Shown one piece after another: positions 60,880-64,000 of a stretch of DNA of 64,000 nt. Each line of letters begins with the position of its first letter. Position 1 is the first letter of the stretch. The position numbers were made by a program, and so were the translations under genes. The notes beneath the pieces are model-generated. The model saw nothing but the letters and a program-made list of their open reading frames with translations, did no database searches and was not told the DNA's origin. The DNA lies in NCBI GenBank assembly GCA_033220425.1, contig CM065647.1, positions 124,001 through 188,000 of the forward strand. The letters are read 5' to 3'. The stretch comes from Lepraria neglecta (lineage: Eukaryota > Ascomycota > Lecanoromycetes > Lecanorales > Stereocaulaceae).

Positions 60880-61941
60880 TATAGTATAATATATTACCAT
60901 AAATTCCTAATAAATAATTCTAAGGCAGCGCGACGAATCTACGCTAAATTCCTACTAAATCCTTCTTAGATAATACTATAAACCTAAGTAAAAACCCTTA
61001 GAAGAAAGAGAGATAATACTATAAATATATCTAGGTCCATAGAGCGGAAGAGATACTACTACTAACTACCTTTACTGCGTCTAAAGTCAAGGCTTTAGTC
61101 TTAAGAGAAACCTCTAATATAAAGAATTAACCTATAGTTTTAATTACCGCAGCGGTATTAATCCTCTCTTCGGTATATTTAATTATAGCTATATTATATT
61201 AGTAGACTATATAGCGTCTTATATATATAATATTTACTTACTTTAGTATCGAGTCTATAGCCCTTATATATTACTAATATTCGGGTACTTAGTAAGCTAA
61301 GGAGTAGGGAGGTTATTAAGCTTGCGATATTATATATAAAGTCTATTGAGAAAGATAGGGAGTAAATTAGTAAATTCGTTGGATATTAAATATCTATAGT
61401 AATACTTTACTAAAATAATAGCGACGAGACTATAAACTACGAGAAGAAATATTAAGAAATATCTAGCCAAATATTCATCTGACTTGGATAGGGTAAAACC
61501 GAGTTAGATACTACTCGGATAGTATAAAACCCGAGTCGGATACTACTTAGATAGTATAAAACCCGAGTCGGATACTATTCGAATAGGGTAAAACTGAGTT
61601 AGATAGTAAAAACCCTAAGTTAGATACTAATCGGACAGCAAAAAAGGGCGAAATATATACGCCCCTAATCTACTAGGGTTTTGCTAGGTGCTACTAATAG
61701 TTCGGTAACTAGGCGTTATAACTCTCTATCTTAGTTATTTACTCGAATTATAAAGAGTAGAAGATATAGTCGGATTAGCGGATAATAGGTTATTATAGTA
61801 TTAAGGAAAGTATAGTTAAATAACCCGTAAAGAAGTTAAAGAAGGATTAGTATAAGCGCGAGTTAAAATTATATTAATATTACTAATAACAAGCTTTTAT
61901 ATATTGAAGAAGCTATCGGTAGTAGCTATATTTCAAACGGA
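60880..61941. other. RIPed AT-rich stretch, no gene recognised
   Basis: Low-complexity, RIPed sequence without a family I can name. Apart from the tandem repeat at 61486-61634, I see nothing specific. Confidence 0.35.
61486..61634. repeat. 32-bp tandem repeat, about 4.6 units
   Basis: Units built on GATAGTATAAAACCCGAGTC with transitions between copies. They alternate GGGTAAAAC and GTATAAAAC versions, as expected when RIP acts on a tandem array. Confidence 0.75.
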
Positions 61942-62920
61942 TCTTTCTTCTAATAACAGATTATGAGGAAATTCGGAGCAATTCCGCACTTGCAGCCAAT
62001 CAGATTGGCCCTATATTCTGCATTCCCTCTCTCGGCTAGCGCCTTCAACCACCAAAACTTGAATTCGCATCGCAACTTCTTCGCACTACTTCCCCGCGCC
62101 CCGTACGTCATATGATATCGAGATGATTTCATATGTTTTGGAGTCAACCATTAGCTTGCTTGCGCATCAAGAATTTTTAGAATCGGCCCATTTGCGCAAT
62201 AGTTATGAGCAAAAGAAGCGTTTTCGCCATGTTTTGCATGCACCGCGAGCTCGGTGGCAAATGCCAAGCATTGAGCTGAATGGGCACCGTAACTTCTTTG
62301 CAGTACTTCCCCGCGCCACATACGTCATATGATATCGAGATGATTTCATAAGTTTTGGAACCAAGCATGCGCTTTCCAACATCGTCGAAATTTTCAAAAT
62401 CGGTCCATTTGCGCAAAAGTTATGAGCAAAAGAAGCGTTTTCGCCATGTTTTTCTGGCGGTGCCAGATGCCAAGCACTGAGCTTGGCACCCCCGGACCCT
62501 GGAACATCAAAAGTTGAATGCGCACCGCAACTTCTTCGCAGCAATGCCCCGCGCCACATACGTCATATGATACCGAGATAATTTCATAAGTTTTGGAACC
62601 AAGCATGCGCTTTCCAACGCCGTTCGAATTTTGAAATTTAGTTGAAATTTGGCTAAGGAAAGCCTCAAAAACATGTTTTTGCCTGCGGAGTTCCCTGAAG
62701 CTACCACCGCAGTCACCCCCGAAGTGCCTCCGGAGCACTCAATTAATTAACCCTTAATAACTTCCGATATATTAGGGCTAGGGCTTAGCTTTATATATAT
62801 AATATATACTATAAATAGAGGGCTTTCTAATTCCGCTTAAATTTTAAAATCGAGTATAAAATAAGCGAGATATAATAGTTTTTACGGTAATCTTCTGTGA
62901 AGATTACGGGCACTAACTTG
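61942..62920 (+). mobile_element. Non-autonomous Helitron-like element, copy 3, expanded
   Basis: 979 bp, inserted between A and T. It has the same 5' TCTTTCTTCTAATAACAG and 3' hairpin (62888-62906), ending CTTG. It has three internal tandem units (starting near 62069, 62286 and 62523) instead of the two in copies 1 and 2, which accounts for its extra length. It is lightly RIPed. The several 60-120 codon frames across the units repeat one another and are non-coding. Confidence 0.78.
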
Positions 62921-63344
62921 TTATATATATAGAAGACTTTATTTAGATTCGACTATCTATTTATATCTTGTATAGAAGATATATAGCTACTAGTTAGTAG
63001 ATATATATAGACTATATAAGAATTAATTAATTATAATAAAAGAAAACTGGCAGCTATATATTAGTAGTATTATATTATTAATTGAGCTAATAGCTAGCTA
63101 AACGTATAATAGACATGCTAATTGGTTAGATATTATACTAATAGTAATATCTAATTACTAATTAGTTATATATTATACTAACAGCAATATTTAACTACTA
63201 ACTACTCTAATATCGTTAAATTAGCAGTATTAAGTTATAGATCGAGCTGATTTGATACTATTAGTAATATTGAGTTGCTGATTCCGCTGAACGTAACTGT
63301 TAGCCCTACCGGCGCGCTCGGTAACTCGGCAACTTTTGGGAAAG
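62921..63344. other. AT-rich spacer with a duplicated ~50-bp block
   Basis: Two diverged copies of a TTAGATATTATACTAATAG-type block occur at about 63115-63170 and 63165-63215. A GC-rich patch lies at 63285-63350. No gene is recognised. Confidence 0.4.
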
Positions 63345-64000
63345 CGCGATGTGTAAATGTTTTCTTTCTGCCCCTTTGCTGCTTCTTATCTCTAGCTAGC
63401 CCTCTAAAGGCTTGTTTACCTTTCTTCTCCGTGAAATCTAGCTCTATTAGTACTAGTTCGTAAGGGTCGTATTCTTTATAATCGAGATAGTAGCTCTTCG
63501 ATTTAGTAAAAAAGCTTGAGCGTCCTATTCTATCTACTCTTCTATTATACCTCTTCTCTATAGTCCTTTTAAATAGCTTATTATTAATTTTAATTATTTC
63601 TTTAATTAGCTTATTAAGGGTATTAAGAATAATCCCCGACTTTATAAGTTTATCCTTAATATTATCCTTTAGACCTCTCGAATATATAGTTATTAATATA
63701 TTATTATCCTAGTTAGTTTTTGCTATATACTACTAAAACTAAGTTAAGTATTCTAATATAGACTTCTTCTAGATTAAATATTGGATATTTCGTATCGTAG
63801 TATTAACTTCATTTAATAGTCTAAATATATAGTAGATTTCAAGCCTGAATATCGTTATACTTTCTATCTATTATTTGATTTCTATATTGTCATCCTCTTT
63901 AGGTTCTTCTATATATTTCTTTAGGAACGGATCGATCTACTTCTAGGCTCTTCTACGTAAGTAAGTAATAGCGAAGATAGGATGTTGTTAAAGAGGTATT
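63345..64000 (-). mobile_element. B-like chromovirus gag fragment, runs off right edge
   Basis: Minus-strand sequence homologous to B1 9900-10560 and E1 28380-29040. It starts abruptly in the zinc-knuckle region of gag and continues toward the gag N-terminus beyond the window. It has the same orientation as B3, so it could be a displaced remainder of it or an independent truncated copy. It is RIPed and broken. Confidence 0.75.

Noticed and set aside
62177-62738. Several overlapping 60-120 codon frames with a recurring MLGSKTYEIIS-like peptide
   Set aside because: They fall in the internal tandem units of the Helitron-like element and recur in copies 1 and 2 in the same way. They are repeats of non-coding DNA, not a protein family.
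1-64000. Centromere or telomere identity for the whole block
   Set aside because: Dense RIPed retroelements fit a centromere or subtelomere, but no telomeric repeats are present and nothing in the sequence alone shows kinetochore chromatin.

Overview
This window looks like a repeat-dense, transcriptionally dead block of a filamentous ascomycete (Pezizomycotina) genome. Most of it is strongly enriched in TpA and depleted in CpA and TpG, on both strands. That is the footprint of repeat-induced point mutation (RIP), and it explains why almost no long reading frames survive. I see no convincing live host gene, tRNA, rRNA or CRISPR array. Nearly everything is transposable elements nested in one another, many with exact target-site duplications that let the insertion order be read.

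Left third (1-22356). A Ty3-type chromovirus (family A, copy A1, minus strand, running off the left edge) carries a Helitron-like insertion (1098-1849) and a complete-length chromovirus of family B (B1, 4586-11238). A short lightly mutated spacer (11566-12021) follows. Next comes a plus-strand B copy (B2), whose LTR holds a second Helitron-like copy and whose gag region is split by A2 (13587-22299). A2 itself contains a solo LTR (13671-13848) and a small pol-less LTR element G (17122-19514) with a 26-bp minisatellite.

Middle (22357-46649). Chromovirus C2 is interrupted by B3. The left LTR of B3 is split by E1 (23092-29659), and its internal region by E2 (from 30154). From about 32865 the character changes. 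There are GC-rich GGCCAAGCT clusters and minus-strand coding remnants, including two related SNF2-family ATPase pseudogenes (38100-42050 and 35680-37130) separated by a duplicated spacer block. A 1.55-kb inverted-repeat element with its own non-transposase coding remnant follows, then a Plavaka-type DNA transposase remnant (45400-46649).

Right third (46650-64000). Chromovirus C1 (46650-59895) carries a 597-bp fold-back element with a near-perfect 174-bp-arm palindrome. A chromovirus D (47863-54431) sits inside one side of that fold-back. The rest is AT-rich spacer, a Helitron 3' end (60709-60879), a full Helitron-like copy with an extra internal repeat unit (61942-62920) and a B-like gag fragment running off the right edge.

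The most notable observation is that every LTR family whose 5' LTR/internal junction is readable (A, B, C, D, E, G) lacks a tRNA-type primer site. Each instead has, 2-3 nt inside the LTR, an 8-11 nt stretch complementary to a segment of its own LTR. In B, D and E that segment lies exactly 28 nt downstream of a TATA box. The pairing co-varies between B and D. This is the architecture expected for Tf1/sushi-type self-primed reverse transcription.
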